Assembly (NCBI RefSeq): GCF_021601385.1
Contig: NZ_BQHO01000019.1
Location: 1 to 64,000 of the forward strand
Origin: Pseudomonas parasichuanensis
GTDB lineage: Bacteria; Pseudomonadota; Gammaproteobacteria; Pseudomonadales; Pseudomonadaceae
Direction: 5' to 3'
Length of the DNA: 64,000 bases
In this document: positions 29,182 through 37,882 of the stretch, one piece after another
Layout: every line of letters begins with the position of its first letter
Position numbering within the stretch: the stretch's first letter is position 1
Position numbers and translations under genes: made by a program
Notes under the pieces: generated by a model
Told to the model about the DNA's origin: nothing
What the model saw: the letters and a program-made list of their open reading frames with translations, nothing else
Databases searched by the model: none

Positions 29182-30126
29182 ATGCAACGCTTTATCCGCC
29201 GCAGCCTGTTGTCCCTCGCGCTCAGCACCACCGTAGTTACCCCCCTGTTCGCCGCCGAACCCGCCGCCTGCAAGGACGTGCGCCTGGGCGTGGTCAACTG
29301 GACCGACGTGATCGCCACCAGCGCCATGGCCCAGGTGCTGCTCGACGGCCTGGGCTACCAGACCAAGCAGACCAGCGCCTCGCAGCAGATCATCTTCGCT
29401 GGCATCCGCGACAAGCGCCTGGACATGTTCCTGGGTTACTGGAACCCGATCATGACCCAGACCATCACCCCGTTCGTTACCGCCAGCCAGGTGAAGGTGC
29501 TCGACAAGCCGAGCCTTGAGGATGCGCGCGCCACCCTGGCAGTGCCGAAATACCTCGCCGACAAGGGTTTGAAGACGTTCGCCGATATCCACAAGTTCCA
29601 GAAAGAGCTGGGCGGCAAGATCTACGGCATCGAGCCAGGCTCGGGCGCCAACACCCAGATCAAGGCGATGATCGCCAAGAACCAGTTCGAGCTGGGCAAG
29701 TTCCAGCTGGTCGAGTCCAGCGAGGCCGGCATGCTCGCCGCGGTCGACCGCGCCGTGCGGCGCAACGAGGCGGTGGTGTTCTTCGGCTGGGCGCCGCACC
29801 CGATGAACGTGAACATCGACATGGTCTACCTGGGCGACAGCCAGGACGCCCTCGGCCCGGACGAAGGCCGTGCCACGGTGTGGACGGTGACCGCGCCGGA
29901 CTACGCCGAACGCTGCCCCAACGCCCACCGCCTGCTGACCAACCTGAGTTTCAGCGCCGAGGACGAGAGCCGCATGATGCAGCCGCTGCTCGACCACAAG
30001 GACGCGCTGGAATCGGCCCGCCAGTGGCTCAAGGACCACCCCGAGGACAAGGCCCGCTGGCTTGAAGGGGTGACCACCTTCGACGGCAAGCCGGCCGCCG
30101 ACAACCTCAAGCTCACCGCCAACTGA
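29182..30126 (+). CDS. caiX: carnitine substrate-binding protein
   Basis: The periplasmic binding protein for carnitine, which borrows the CbcWV membrane and ATPase subunits (family knowledge). The 314 residues start with a signal peptide (to '[14 protein letters not shown]') and carry tryptophans of an aromatic cage for the quaternary ammonium group ('VNWTDV', 'LGYWNPIM', '[10 protein letters not shown]'). The start at 29182 follows GGAGAG; the longer open frame upstream is not used. It heads the caiX-BKACE-cdhA-cdhB operon. Confidence 0.93.
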   Translation: MQRFIRRSLLSLALSTTVVTPLFAAEPAACKDVRLGVVNWTDVIATSAMAQVLLDGLGYQTKQTSASQQIIFAGIRDKRLDMFLGYWNPIMTQTITPFVTASQVKVLDKPSLEDARATLAVPKYLADKGLKTFADIHKFQKELGGKIYGIEPGSGANTQIKAMIAKNQFELGKFQLVESSEAGMLAAVDRAVRRNEAVVFFGWAPHPMNVNIDMVYLGDSQDALGPDEGRATVWTVTAPDYAERCPNAHRLLTNLSFSAEDESRMMQPLLDHKDALESARQWLKDHPEDKARWLEGVTTFDGKPAADNLKLTAN

Positions 30127-30128
30127 CA

Positions 30129-30222
30129 GGGCCTCATCGCCGGCAAGCCGGCTCCCACAGGCGTACTGCTCGCCAGGGTTCACCGCGAACCCTGTGGGAG
30201 CCGGCTTGCCGGCGATCGGGCC
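30129..30222. repeat. REP pair
   Basis: Inverted pair between caiX and the BKACE gene. In ABC operons such hairpins let the binding-protein message accumulate above the downstream part. Confidence 0.85.
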
Positions 30223-30250
30223 ACCACCGACAGCACAAAGGAACACAACC

Positions 30251-31135
30251 ATGAACCATGACGTCATCATCACCTGCGCCCTCACCGGTGCCGGCGACAC
30301 CGTTGCCAAGAGCCACCTGGTCCCGGTCACTCCCAAGCAAATCGCCGAAGCCGCCGTCGAGGCCGCCAAGGCCGGCGCCACCGTGGTCCACTGCCACGTC
30401 CGCGACCCGCAAACCGGCCGTTTCAGCCGCGACGTGGCGCTGTACCGCGAAGTGATGGAGCGTATCCGCGAAGCCGACGTGGACATCATCGTCAACCTCA
30501 CCGCCGGCATGGGCGGCGACCTGGAGATCGGCCCGGGCGAAACCCCCATGGAGTTCGGCGCCGGCACCGACCTGATCGGCCCGCTGGAGCGCCTGGCCCA
30601 TGTCGAGGCACTGCTGCCGGAGATCTGCACCCTGGACTGCGGCACCCTCAACTTCGGCGACGGCAACGCCATCTACGTGTCCACCCCGGCGCAGCTGCGC
30701 GCCGGCGCCAAGCGCATCACCGAGCTGGGCGTGAAAGCGGAGCTGGAGATCTTCGACACCGGCCACCTGTGGTTCGCCAAGCAGATGATCAAGGAAGGCC
30801 TGCTGCACGACCCGCTGTTCCAGCTGTGCCTGGGCATCCCATGGGGCGCGCCGGCCGACACCACCACCATGAAGGCCATGGTCGACAACCTGCCCGCCGA
30901 CGTGACCTGGGCCGGCTTCGGCATCGGCCGCATGCAGATGCCGATGGCCGCCCAGGCGGTGCTGCTGGGCGGCAACGTGCGCGTTGGGCTGGAGGACAAC
31001 CTGTACCTGGACCGCGGTGTGCTGGCCAGCAACGGCCAACTGGTGGAGCGGGCCGCCGAGATCATCACCCGCATGGGTGGGCGCGTGCTGAGCCCGGCTG
31101 AAGGCCGCGAAAAGATGAACCTCAAGCGCCGTTGA
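30251..31135 (+). CDS. 3-dehydrocarnitine cleavage enzyme (BKACE family)
   Basis: A beta-keto-acid cleavage enzyme, predicted to convert 3-dehydrocarnitine plus acetyl-CoA into acetoacetate and betainyl-CoA. The 294 residues carry the zinc HxH '[14 protein letters not shown]' (near 48-50) and a second His/Glu block ('[13 protein letters not shown]'). The start is set at 30251, which gives '[13 protein letters not shown]'. It lies between caiX and cdhA; the product is the substrate of CdhB. Confidence 0.9.
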   Translation: MNHDVIITCALTGAGDTVAKSHLVPVTPKQIAEAAVEAAKAGATVVHCHVRDPQTGRFSRDVALYREVMERIREADVDIIVNLTAGMGGDLEIGPGETPMEFGAGTDLIGPLERLAHVEALLPEICTLDCGTLNFGDGNAIYVSTPAQLRAGAKRITELGVKAELEIFDTGHLWFAKQMIKEGLLHDPLFQLCLGIPWGAPADTTTMKAMVDNLPADVTWAGFGIGRMQMPMAAQAVLLGGNVRVGLEDNLYLDRGVLASNGQLVERAAEIITRMGGRVLSPAEGREKMNLKRR

Positions 31136-31144
31136 ACATTCCCC

Positions 31145-31233
31145 CCCTGTGGGAGCGGGTTTACCCGCGAAGCAGGCGACTCGGTATCTGGCACCGGCTG
31201 CGCCGGTGTTCGCGGGTAAACCCGCTCCCACAG
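31145..31233. repeat. REP pair
   Basis: Inverted 'GGAGCGGGTTTACCCGCGAA' pair between the BKACE gene and cdhA. Confidence 0.85.
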
Positions 31234-31273
31234 AGTCGTCCTCCAACTCAGAACATTATTGTGAGAGCTCGAC

Positions 31274-32239
31274 ATGCCATTCATCACCGACATCAAAATC
31301 TTCGCCGCCCTGGGTAGCGGCGTCATTGGCAGCGGCTGGGTTGCCCGTGCCCTGGCCCACGGCCTGGACGTGGTCGCCTGGGACCCGGCGCCCGGCGCCG
31401 AAGCCGCGCTGCGCAAACGCATCGCCAATGCCTGGCCAGCCTTGGAGAAACAAGGCCTGGCCCCAGGCGCCGCGCAGGATCGCCTGAAATTCGTAACCAC
31501 CATCGAAGCATGCGTGCGCGACGCCGATTTCATCCAGGAAAGCGCCCCCGAGCGCCTGGACCTGAAACTCGACCTGCACGCGAAAATCAGCGCTGCGGCC
31601 AAGCCCGACGCCATCATCGGCTCCAGCACCTCGGGCCTGTTGCCCAGCGAGTTCTACGAGTCGGCCACCCACCCCGAGCGCTGCGTGGTCGGCCACCCGT
31701 TCAACCCGGTGTACCTGCTGCCGCTGGTGGAGATCGTCGGCGGGCGCAACACCAGCCCGCAGGCCATCGAGGCGGCGAAAACCATCTACACCGCACTGGG
31801 CATGCGCCCGCTGCATGTGCGCAAGGAAGTCCCCGGGTTCATCGCCGACCGCCTGCTCGAAGCGCTGTGGCGCGAGGCCCTGCACCTGGTCAACGACGGC
31901 GTCGCCAGCACCGGCGAAATCGACGATGCGATCCGTTTCGGCGCCGGCCTGCGCTGGTCGTTCATGGGCACCTTCCTCACCTACACCCTGGCCGGGGGCG
32001 ATGCCGGCATGCGCCATTTCATGGCCCAGTTCGGCCCCGCGCTGCAACTGCCCTGGACTTACCTGCCGGCGCCGGAACTCACCGACAAGCTGATCGACGA
32101 TGTGGTCGACGGCACTGCGCAGCAACTGGGCGAGCGCAGCATCGCCGCGCTGGAGCGCTACCGTGACGACACGCTGCTGGCGGTGCTGGAGGCGGTGAAG
32201 AACAGCAAGGCCCAGCACGGCATGGCCTTCGGCGACTGA
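31274..32239 (+). CDS. cdhA: L-carnitine dehydrogenase
   Basis: CdhA oxidises L-carnitine to 3-dehydrocarnitine with NAD, the first step of carnitine breakdown. The 321 residues follow the 3-hydroxyacyl-CoA dehydrogenase fold: NAD motif '[17 protein letters not shown]' (near 12-28) and active-site '[12 protein letters not shown]' and '[18 protein letters not shown]'. It is 10 bases ahead of cdhB. Confidence 0.93.
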   Translation: MPFITDIKIFAALGSGVIGSGWVARALAHGLDVVAWDPAPGAEAALRKRIANAWPALEKQGLAPGAAQDRLKFVTTIEACVRDADFIQESAPERLDLKLDLHAKISAAAKPDAIIGSSTSGLLPSEFYESATHPERCVVGHPFNPVYLLPLVEIVGGRNTSPQAIEAAKTIYTALGMRPLHVRKEVPGFIADRLLEALWREALHLVNDGVASTGEIDDAIRFGAGLRWSFMGTFLTYTLAGGDAGMRHFMAQFGPALQLPWTYLPAPELTDKLIDDVVDGTAQQLGERSIAALERYRDDTLLAVLEAVKNSKAQHGMAFGD

Positions 32240-32249
32240 GGAGACGACG

Positions 32250-32720
32250 ATGCCCGCACTGACCACCTACCGCACAGCCGTGCTGCCCGACTGGGTCGAC
32301 TACAACGGCCACCTGCGCGACGCCTACTACCTGCTGATTTTCAGCTATGCCACCGATGCGCTGATGGAGCGCATCGGCCTGGATGCCGACGCCAGGGGCC
32401 AGAGCGGGCACTCGCTGTTCACCCTGGAGGCGCATATCAACTATTTGCACGAGGTGAAGCTGGATACCGAAGTGTGGGTACAGACGCAGATCATCGGCTT
32501 CGACAGGAAGCGCCTGCACCTGTATCACAGCCTGCATCGGGCGGGGTTCGACGAGGCGCTGGCGGCCAGTGAGCAGATGCTGCTGCATGTGGACCTGGCG
32601 GGGCCGAGGTCGGCGCCGTTTGGTGAAACGAGTGTGGAACTGCTTCGCTCGCTGGTGCATGAGCAGCATGATCTGCCAGCCGCCGAGTTGGTCGGCCGGG
32701 TGATCGCTTTGCCGGGGTAA
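32250..32720 (+). CDS. cdhB: betainyl-CoA thioesterase
   Basis: A 156-residue hotdog-fold thioesterase ('VDYNGHLRDAYYLLIFSYAT') that releases free glycine betaine from betainyl-CoA, linking carnitine to the gbcAB route. The GAGGAG ribosome site is close to the cdhA stop. In some Pseudomonas the thioesterase is fused to the dehydrogenase; here the two are separate. Confidence 0.9.
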   Translation: MPALTTYRTAVLPDWVDYNGHLRDAYYLLIFSYATDALMERIGLDADARGQSGHSLFTLEAHINYLHEVKLDTEVWVQTQIIGFDRKRLHLYHSLHRAGFDEALAASEQMLLHVDLAGPRSAPFGETSVELLRSLVHEQHDLPAAELVGRVIALPG

Positions 32721-32741
32721 GCCCGAGCCCCGGCGTTGTTT
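32711..32741 (+). terminator. rho-independent terminator of the carnitine operon
   Basis: GCCGGGG (overlapping the cdhB stop) and CCCCGGC form a stem, followed by 'GTTGTTTTC'. A REP palindrome follows at once. Confidence 0.7.
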
Positions 32742-32746
32742 TCACC

Positions 32747-32778
32747 GGCCTCTTCGCGGGCTTGCCCGCGAAGAGGCC
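32747..32778. repeat. compact REP palindrome
   Basis: 'GGCCTCTTCGCGGGC', two bases, then its exact complement. It is a back-to-back REP unit with almost no spacer, downstream of cdhB. The 270 bases up to the next gene (33050) show no other feature except the GGGA ribosome site of that gene. Confidence 0.85.
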
Positions 32779-33049
32779 CGTTAAGAAAAAAACAACCCCG
32801 CAAAGCCGTGAGCCAGCGGGGCCAAGAGCGAGCAACATCCACTGTGCGAGAAGTGAGGGTGACCAAACCCTCGGTGCCGTGAATGACCCCAGTGTGCTGG
32901 CTCGCGCCCCTTGTGATTTAGCCGTAAACGACCTGTTCTTAGCCAAAGCAGCCATCGCGACAATCTGCCCTTGCCGCCCTGTCGCGCGCGACACAGAATC
33001 GGTCGTAAATCACAGCAGCACTCTCTTAGCGATAAAAGGGACAACAGCC

Positions 33050-33307
33050 ATGATGCATGCGGATTTGATTGACCAGGACGACCTGCTGGGCCACCTGCGC
33101 TCACGGGGCTTCGATATTCCCGCCGGGGCCAGTGCCGAGCAGGCCTGCGAAGCGGTGGTGCGCGGGCTGACCGAACCCAATGCCCGGGCGCTCAAAGGCA
33201 TGGTGGAACAGATGTACACCGGCAGCGCGACGATCTTGCCGGCAGTACGCCAGGCCATCGACAAGCAGTTGCTGCCGGCACTGGCGCAGTTCAACAAGCG
33301 CGCCTGA
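33050..33307 (+). CDS. unrecognised small helical protein
   Basis: An 85-residue protein beginning 'MMHADLIDQDDLLGHLRSRG', all-helical in appearance, with no signal or Cys. Two overlapping ATGs (33050 and 33053) follow AAAAGGGA. It appears beside the carnitine genes in related genomes (recall), but no function can be assigned. It has its own likely promoter after the cdhB terminator. Confidence 0.7.
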   Translation: MMHADLIDQDDLLGHLRSRGFDIPAGASAEQACEAVVRGLTEPNARALKGMVEQMYTGSATILPAVRQAIDKQLLPALAQFNKRA

Positions 33308-33320
33308 GCGCAGGCCCTAC

Positions 33321-33405
33321 CGGCCTCATCGCCGGCAAGCCGGCTCCCACAACAGTGGGGCTATTGCAGTCACTGTGGGAGCTGGCTTGCCAGCGATGAG
33401 GCCGG
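33321..33405. repeat. REP pair
   Basis: Inverted pair of the 'GTGGGAGC' family, between the convergent ends of the small gene and the ABC transporter gene. Confidence 0.85.
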
Positions 33406-33413
33406 CACAGGCT

Positions 33414-35081
33414 TCACGCGGTCTCTCCCACCTTCGCCAGCGCCAGCGTACGCTCGAACAACCCCGCCACCCCTTCCTGATGGGTCACCCCCACCACCGT
33501 GCAAGCCGGCAGTTCACGCTTGAGCATCTGCAACAGGGCCTTGGCACTGGCCATGTCCAGCTGGCTGGTGGCTTCATCGAGGTACAGCGTCTCGGGCCGA
33601 TACAACAAGGCCCGCGCCATGCTCAGCCGCTGCTGCTCGCCACCGGACAACACCCGCTCCCACTCCTGTTCGTCATCCAGCCGCCCGTCCAGCGCGCTCA
33701 GCCCCACCTTGGCCAGGGCATCGATCAAGCGCCAGTCGGCGAAGCTGTCCAGCTGTGGATAAGCCAGCAGGTCGCGCAAGCGCATGCGCGGCAGGTAAGG
33801 CTTTTGCGGCAATAACAGGCTGCGCCCCGGCGGCAATTGCCAGTCGCCCTGGCAATACGGCCACAGCCCCTGCAAGGTGCGCAGCAAGGTCGATTTGCCC
33901 AGCCCGCTAGGCCCGGCCAGGCGCAGCCACTGACCGGGCTGCGCCTGCAGGTGCAGCCCGGCGAGCATCACGCTGCCGTCCGGTCGGCACAGGGTGAGGT
34001 TGCGCGTGCACAGGCATTCGCCGCGCGGCGCCGTACCCACCTGCTGGCGGGTGGCGGCGATGGCCTGTTCGAACTGGTCGAGCCGCTCCAGCGCCGCGCT
34101 CCAGCGCACCAGCTTGTTGTACAGCTTGATGAACCAGCTCAGTGAGTCGTGCACGGCGTTGAAGGCACTGCGGATCTGCATCAAGCCACCCAGGGTGATG
34201 GCCTTGGCCATGAACGCCGGCAAGGCGGCGAACACCGGGATGATCAGGCTCAGGCGCTGATAGGCGACAGTGAACAGGCCCAGGTCGCGTTCGCGCCCCA
34301 TCAACTGCCGCCAGTTCTGCGCAATGGCGGCGAAGCGCTGCGCCAGCTGCTGGCGCTCGACGGTTTCGCCGCGGTACAGGGCTATCTGTTCGGCGTGATC
34401 GCGCTTGCGCAACAGGCTCGCACGGAAGTCGGCCTCGCGGTGTTCGCGCTCGTAGTTCAAGCGGTGCAGGGGTTTGCCGATCACATGGGTCAGCACGCTG
34501 CCGCACAAGGTGTAGGCCAGCACGATCCACACCAGGTAGCCATGCACGGTCCAGGTTTCACCGAACAGGCTGAAGCTCTGTACCCCCGAGAGGTTCCACA
34601 GGATCACCACGAACGCGCCAACCTGGGCCAGGTTGATCACCAGCGAGGCCACCAGCTCGATGGACAGGTCGACCATCACCTCGACGTCCTGGGCGATACG
34701 CTGGTCGGGGTTGTCCGGCTCACCGCTCAAGCCCAGGCGATAGAACGCCTGGTCGGCCAGCCAGGCATCGACCAGGCGCCCGGTCATCGCCTGGCGCCAA
34801 CGCAGCACCAGGCCTTTGCGGATGTAGTCCAGGCACACGATGATCAGCACGTAGGCACCAAGGTACAGCGCGTACTGGCCAACCAGCCCGTAAAGCGCGC
34901 TGGTATCGAACGCGGTGAGGGTGTCGTAGAAGGTCTTGCTCCAGCTGTTGATCAACACGTTGATCTGCACCACCAGCAGGCCCAGGCCAATCACCGCGGC
35001 AAGCATCAGCCAGGCCTTCCACTGGCCACGGTCACGCCAGAACGGCCGGCACAGGCGGTAGAAGATGCGCAGGGTGTTCAA
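33414..35081 (-). CDS. SbmA/YddA-type ABC transporter (fused permease-ATPase)
   Basis: A 555-residue protein with an SbmA/BacA-like membrane half (about six spans, first near 'LMLAAVIGLGLLVVQINVLI') and a C-terminal ATPase with Walker A 'LAGPSGLGKSTLLRTLQGLW', signature 'LSGGEQQRLSMARALL' and Walker B 'ETLYLDEATSQ'. E. coli YddA has this layout and sits with the TonB receptor YddB and the M16 peptidase PqqL. Here the neighbouring peptidase is a relic whose stop overlaps this start, so the transporter is the sole intact piece. Confidence 0.88.
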   Translation of the reverse strand: MNTLRIFYRLCRPFWRDRGQWKAWLMLAAVIGLGLLVVQINVLINSWSKTFYDTLTAFDTSALYGLVGQYALYLGAYVLIIVCLDYIRKGLVLRWRQAMTGRLVDAWLADQAFYRLGLSGEPDNPDQRIAQDVEVMVDLSIELVASLVINLAQVGAFVVILWNLSGVQSFSLFGETWTVHGYLVWIVLAYTLCGSVLTHVIGKPLHRLNYEREHREADFRASLLRKRDHAEQIALYRGETVERQQLAQRFAAIAQNWRQLMGRERDLGLFTVAYQRLSLIIPVFAALPAFMAKAITLGGLMQIRSAFNAVHDSLSWFIKLYNKLVRWSAALERLDQFEQAIAATRQQVGTAPRGECLCTRNLTLCRPDGSVMLAGLHLQAQPGQWLRLAGPSGLGKSTLLRTLQGLWPYCQGDWQLPPGRSLLLPQKPYLPRMRLRDLLAYPQLDSFADWRLIDALAKVGLSALDGRLDDEQEWERVLSGGEQQRLSMARALLYRPETLYLDEATSQLDMASAKALLQMLKRELPACTVVGVTHQEGVAGLFERTLALAKVGETA

Positions 35082-35922
35082 CGGGCCTGCTCCTGTGCAG
35101 CGACCGATGGCAGCAGGCGCAGTTGTACCTGGTTGGCGCGCGGGAACAGCTGGCGTGCCTGCTGTTGCAGCTCGCCCAGGGTCAGCGCCTCGGGCAACTG
35201 TGCCTGGGTCTGCAGGTAGCGCGGGTCCTGCCAGCGGCGATCGCTGAGCACCAGGCGCTTGAACTGGGTCTGGGCATCGTCGCGGCGTTTGCTTTCCTGG
35301 CGCAGCAGCTCGCGGCGCTCGCTCACCACCCAGGCGTTATCCACCTCAAGGCTGGCCAGGGTGCGCTGGGCCATGGCCCACAGCTCATCGACCCGCGCCG
35401 GGTCGCAGGTGAACGTCAGGCTGCTTTCGACGCGCTGGGTGTCGGGGTTCAGCTCGCTGTCGAAACTCAGCCGGTACACGCCCGAAGCCTCGCCGCGCAG
35501 CTGCGCCTTGAGGCGCTGGTTGGCCAGGTCGCGCAGCACCGCCACACGCACGGCGGCTTGCGGGCTCCAGGGCTGGTCGTGGTAGCTGCTGGCCTGCACC
35601 ACTGCCCGCGGTTCCAGGGCGATGGCCAGGTCGGCACGGCGTTGGCCGGGCTGCTGCAAGGCCGGCTGTCTACCGGCAACGCATTGCGGGGGATAGTCGC
35701 CAGCAGTTGGCGCGCCAGCAGTTGCACCTGTTCGTCTGGCAGGTCGGCCATCAGGTAGTAGGTGACCGGCGCACTGGCCAGGCGCAGCCAGTCGGCGTCC
35801 AGCTGCTTGGCGGTCAGGGCCTCGACCTGGCCAATTTCTGGCGCCTGCCAGTGATCGGCGCCGTACTTGAGCTGGCGCTGTGTGGTCTCCTGGCGGCTGC
35901 GCACGTCATCGGGGCGGCAGCG
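35078..35922 (-). pseudogene. M16 peptidase (PqqL-like) C-terminal relic, frameshifted
   Basis: Two minus-strand frames together carry the C-terminal half of an M16 metallopeptidase: 'SAPVTYYLMADLPDEQVQLL' in one frame, then 'QQPGQRRADLAIALEP' to 'NQVQLLLPSV'-like end in another. The shift falls near 35675 and fits loss of one base. The catalytic HxxEH-containing N-terminal part is missing: upstream the reading frame runs into ECF-sigma sequence. It ends overlapping the ABC transporter start, so it is the former partner gene. Confidence 0.75.
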
Positions 35923-36194
35923 CTGGCGGGCAGTTCGGCGAGGATCTCGTCGCCGCCGGGCTGGGCCTTTTCCGTGGCCGTGCGGCGGGTCTGGTCGAGG
36001 GCCAGGTTGCGCACGATGCGGTAGAGGTAGCTGGCGGGGTGGCGGATGTCGGCATCGCCTGGCTGGCGGCTGAAGCGCAGCCAGGCTTCCTGGACGACAT
36101 CCTCGGCGCGGGCGCGGCAGCCGACGATGGGCGTGGCGTAATCGACCAGTGCCGGGCGGTGGGCCAGGTAGAGCTGCAGTTTTTCGTCCGCCAC
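35915..36194 (-). pseudogene. truncated ECF (iron-starvation) sigma factor
   Basis: About 90 residues keep sigma region 2 ('CRARAEDVVQEAWLRFSRQ' and 'ASYLYRIVRNLALDQTRR'), typical of FecI/FpvI-type sigmas of about 170 residues. Region 4, the -35 binding domain, is gone; after 'ELPASAAAP' the sequence turns into M16 peptidase. It starts at a GTG, and a strong Fur box lies 44 bases upstream. It cannot work as a sigma factor. Confidence 0.75.
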
Positions 36195-36237
36195 GGGGTG
36201 GTATGCCAGGGAGCTTACGGGGGCGGCGATGCTACCT

Positions 36238-36256
36238 GTTATCGAGAATCATTATC
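36238..36256. promoter_or_regulatory. Fur box
   Basis: 'GTTATCGAGAATCATTATC' matches about 15 of 19 positions of the Fur consensus, including the whole right half AATCATTATC. It lies upstream of the truncated ECF sigma gene, showing the locus was once iron-controlled. Confidence 0.7.
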
Positions 36257-36283
36257 AATATATGGATTTATGTTGCCGCCGCG

Positions 36284-36380
36284 GACCTCTTCGCGGGTAA
36301 ACCCGCTCCCACAGGGTTTACGCAGTCCTCAAGGTCTGCACAAATCCTGTGGGAGCGGGTTTACCCGCGAAACGGGCGAC
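36284..36380. repeat. REP pair
   Basis: Inverted 'TTCGCGGGTAAACCCGCTCC' pair between the sigma relic and gbdR. Confidence 0.85.
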
Positions 36381-36386
36381 GCGGTG

Positions 36387-37493
36387 TCAGAGCCTGACGC
36401 TGGCGAAGGTCGACTCGTTGCGCGCCTGGCTCAGGGCAGCCAGCGGGCCGCTGTGCGGCGACAGCGCCATGGCCTGCGGGATCGGCATCATCGCCACCTG
36501 CTGGGTGGTGTTGGAGCCCACGCGCTCGTCACGCGGCGGGATGCCGAAGTACTCGCGGTAGCACTTGGAGAAGTGCGGCGTGGACACGAAGCCGCACACC
36601 GAGGCCACCTCGATGATCGACATCGGCGTCTGCTTGAGCAGTTGCCGCGCGCGGATCAGGCGCAGCTTGAGGTAATAGCGCGATGGCGAGCAGTGCAGGT
36701 ACTTCTGGAACAGGCGCTCGAGCTGGCGCCGCGACACCGCTACGTACACCGCCAGTTCGTCGAGGTCGATCGGCTCTTCGAGGTTGGCCTCCATCAGCGC
36801 GACGATTTCCTGCAGCTTCGGCTGGTTGGTGCCGAGCATGTGCTTGAGCGGCACGCGCTGGTGGTCCTGTTCGTTGCGGATGCGCTCGTAGACGAACATC
36901 TCGGAGATTGCCGCCGACAGTTCGCGGCCGTGATCGCGGCTGATCAGGTGCAGCATCATGTCCAGCGGCGCGGTGCCGCCGGAGCTGGTGAAGCGGTTGC
37001 GGTCGAGGGTGAACAGGCGGGTGCTCATGTTCACCCGTGGGTAGGCCTCCTGCATGGCGGCCAGGCATTCCCAGTGCACGCTGCAGTCGAAGCCGTCGAG
37101 CAGGCCGGCGCAGGCCAGCGCCCAGCTGCCGGTGCACACCGCGCCGAGGCGGCGCGATTGGCGGGCCTGGGCCTGCAGCCAGGTGACGTGCTCGCGGGTG
37201 ACGGTGCGCTGGATGCCCACGCCGCCGCAGACGATCACGGTGTCGATGGGTGGGGCGCTGTGCATGGCGGCGTCGGGGGTGATCTGCAGGCCATCGCTGG
37301 CCCAGACCTGGCCGCCGTCGGCGGTCAGGGTATGCCAGCGATACAGCTCGCGGCCGGACAGCTGGTTGGCCATGCGCAGCGGTTCGACCGCGGACGCCAG
37401 GGAAATGAGGGTGAAGTTGTCCAACAGGAGAAAACCAATGGACTGGGGTGCTGTGCGGTTCTGGGTTGGGGTCCCGGAGGTGTACGACGTCAT
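36387..37493 (-). CDS. gbdR: AraC-family activator of betaine catabolism
   Basis: GbdR senses betaine and dimethylglycine and turns on gbcA, gbcB, the dgc operon, sox genes and cbcXWV in Pseudomonas. The 368 residues include a GATase1-like sensor ('GFLLLDNFTLISLASAVEPL', from about 20) and a C-terminal double HTH ('IIEVASVCGFVSTPHFSKCY'), with a longer C-terminal tail than CdhR. The start at 37493 is consistent with the divergent space. Its place amid target genes fits. Confidence 0.93.
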   Translation of the reverse strand: MTSYTSGTPTQNRTAPQSIGFLLLDNFTLISLASAVEPLRMANQLSGRELYRWHTLTADGGQVWASDGLQITPDAAMHSAPPIDTVIVCGGVGIQRTVTREHVTWLQAQARQSRRLGAVCTGSWALACAGLLDGFDCSVHWECLAAMQEAYPRVNMSTRLFTLDRNRFTSSGGTAPLDMMLHLISRDHGRELSAAISEMFVYERIRNEQDHQRVPLKHMLGTNQPKLQEIVALMEANLEEPIDLDELAVYVAVSRRQLERLFQKYLHCSPSRYYLKLRLIRARQLLKQTPMSIIEVASVCGFVSTPHFSKCYREYFGIPPRDERVGSNTTQQVAMMPIPQAMALSPHSGPLAALSQARNESTFASVRL

Positions 37494-37882
37494 CGCGATT
37501 TCTCCTCACACAATGCAGGGTGTGCCTCAGGCGAGCACTGTTCTTGTAATGGCCCCGTTTCGTATGCAGGGGCTTTGCCAATCTCAACGCAAATGGCATG
37601 CCTGAAATTGAACACTCATCCAATAAAACCCAAAAACGACCTCGACAAGCGGCATGCAGCGGGCTCTGGATCGAGCGTAGACCTAAACGCAAACAGGCGC
37701 GCCAGCGCCTGTGGATCAATCAGCTGAGCAATTCGGTAGCACTGCTGGGAAGGTTGCCCAGATGCGACAGACTTGAGTGTCACCGACAACGACCCTACCG
37801 GTAACGACAGCCGACAGCCGGTAGATGACAACCGCTGCGCCAAAATGTGGCGCAACGGTCAGGCGCGGGCAGAAACGGCGCA
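37494..37882. other. intergenic region gbdR-sdaB
   Basis: No gene is supported in these 389 bases. They hold a perfect hairpin 'CAGGCGC-GCCA-GCGCCTG' (37694-37711), and, near the sdaB stop, a TGCGCCA/TGGCGCA stem (37836-37854) that may end the sdaB transcript. The gbdR promoter should lie at the left end; I cannot place it. Confidence 0.6.
37836..37854 (-). terminator. hairpin after sdaB
   Basis: TGCGCCA and TGGCGCA enclose a short AT loop about 30 bases past the sdaB stop codon. There is no long T-run, so its strength is doubtful. Confidence 0.45.

Noticed and set aside
33754-33762. DnaA box inside the ABC transporter gene
   Set aside because: Isolated site; counted only as background against the 18-21 kb cluster.
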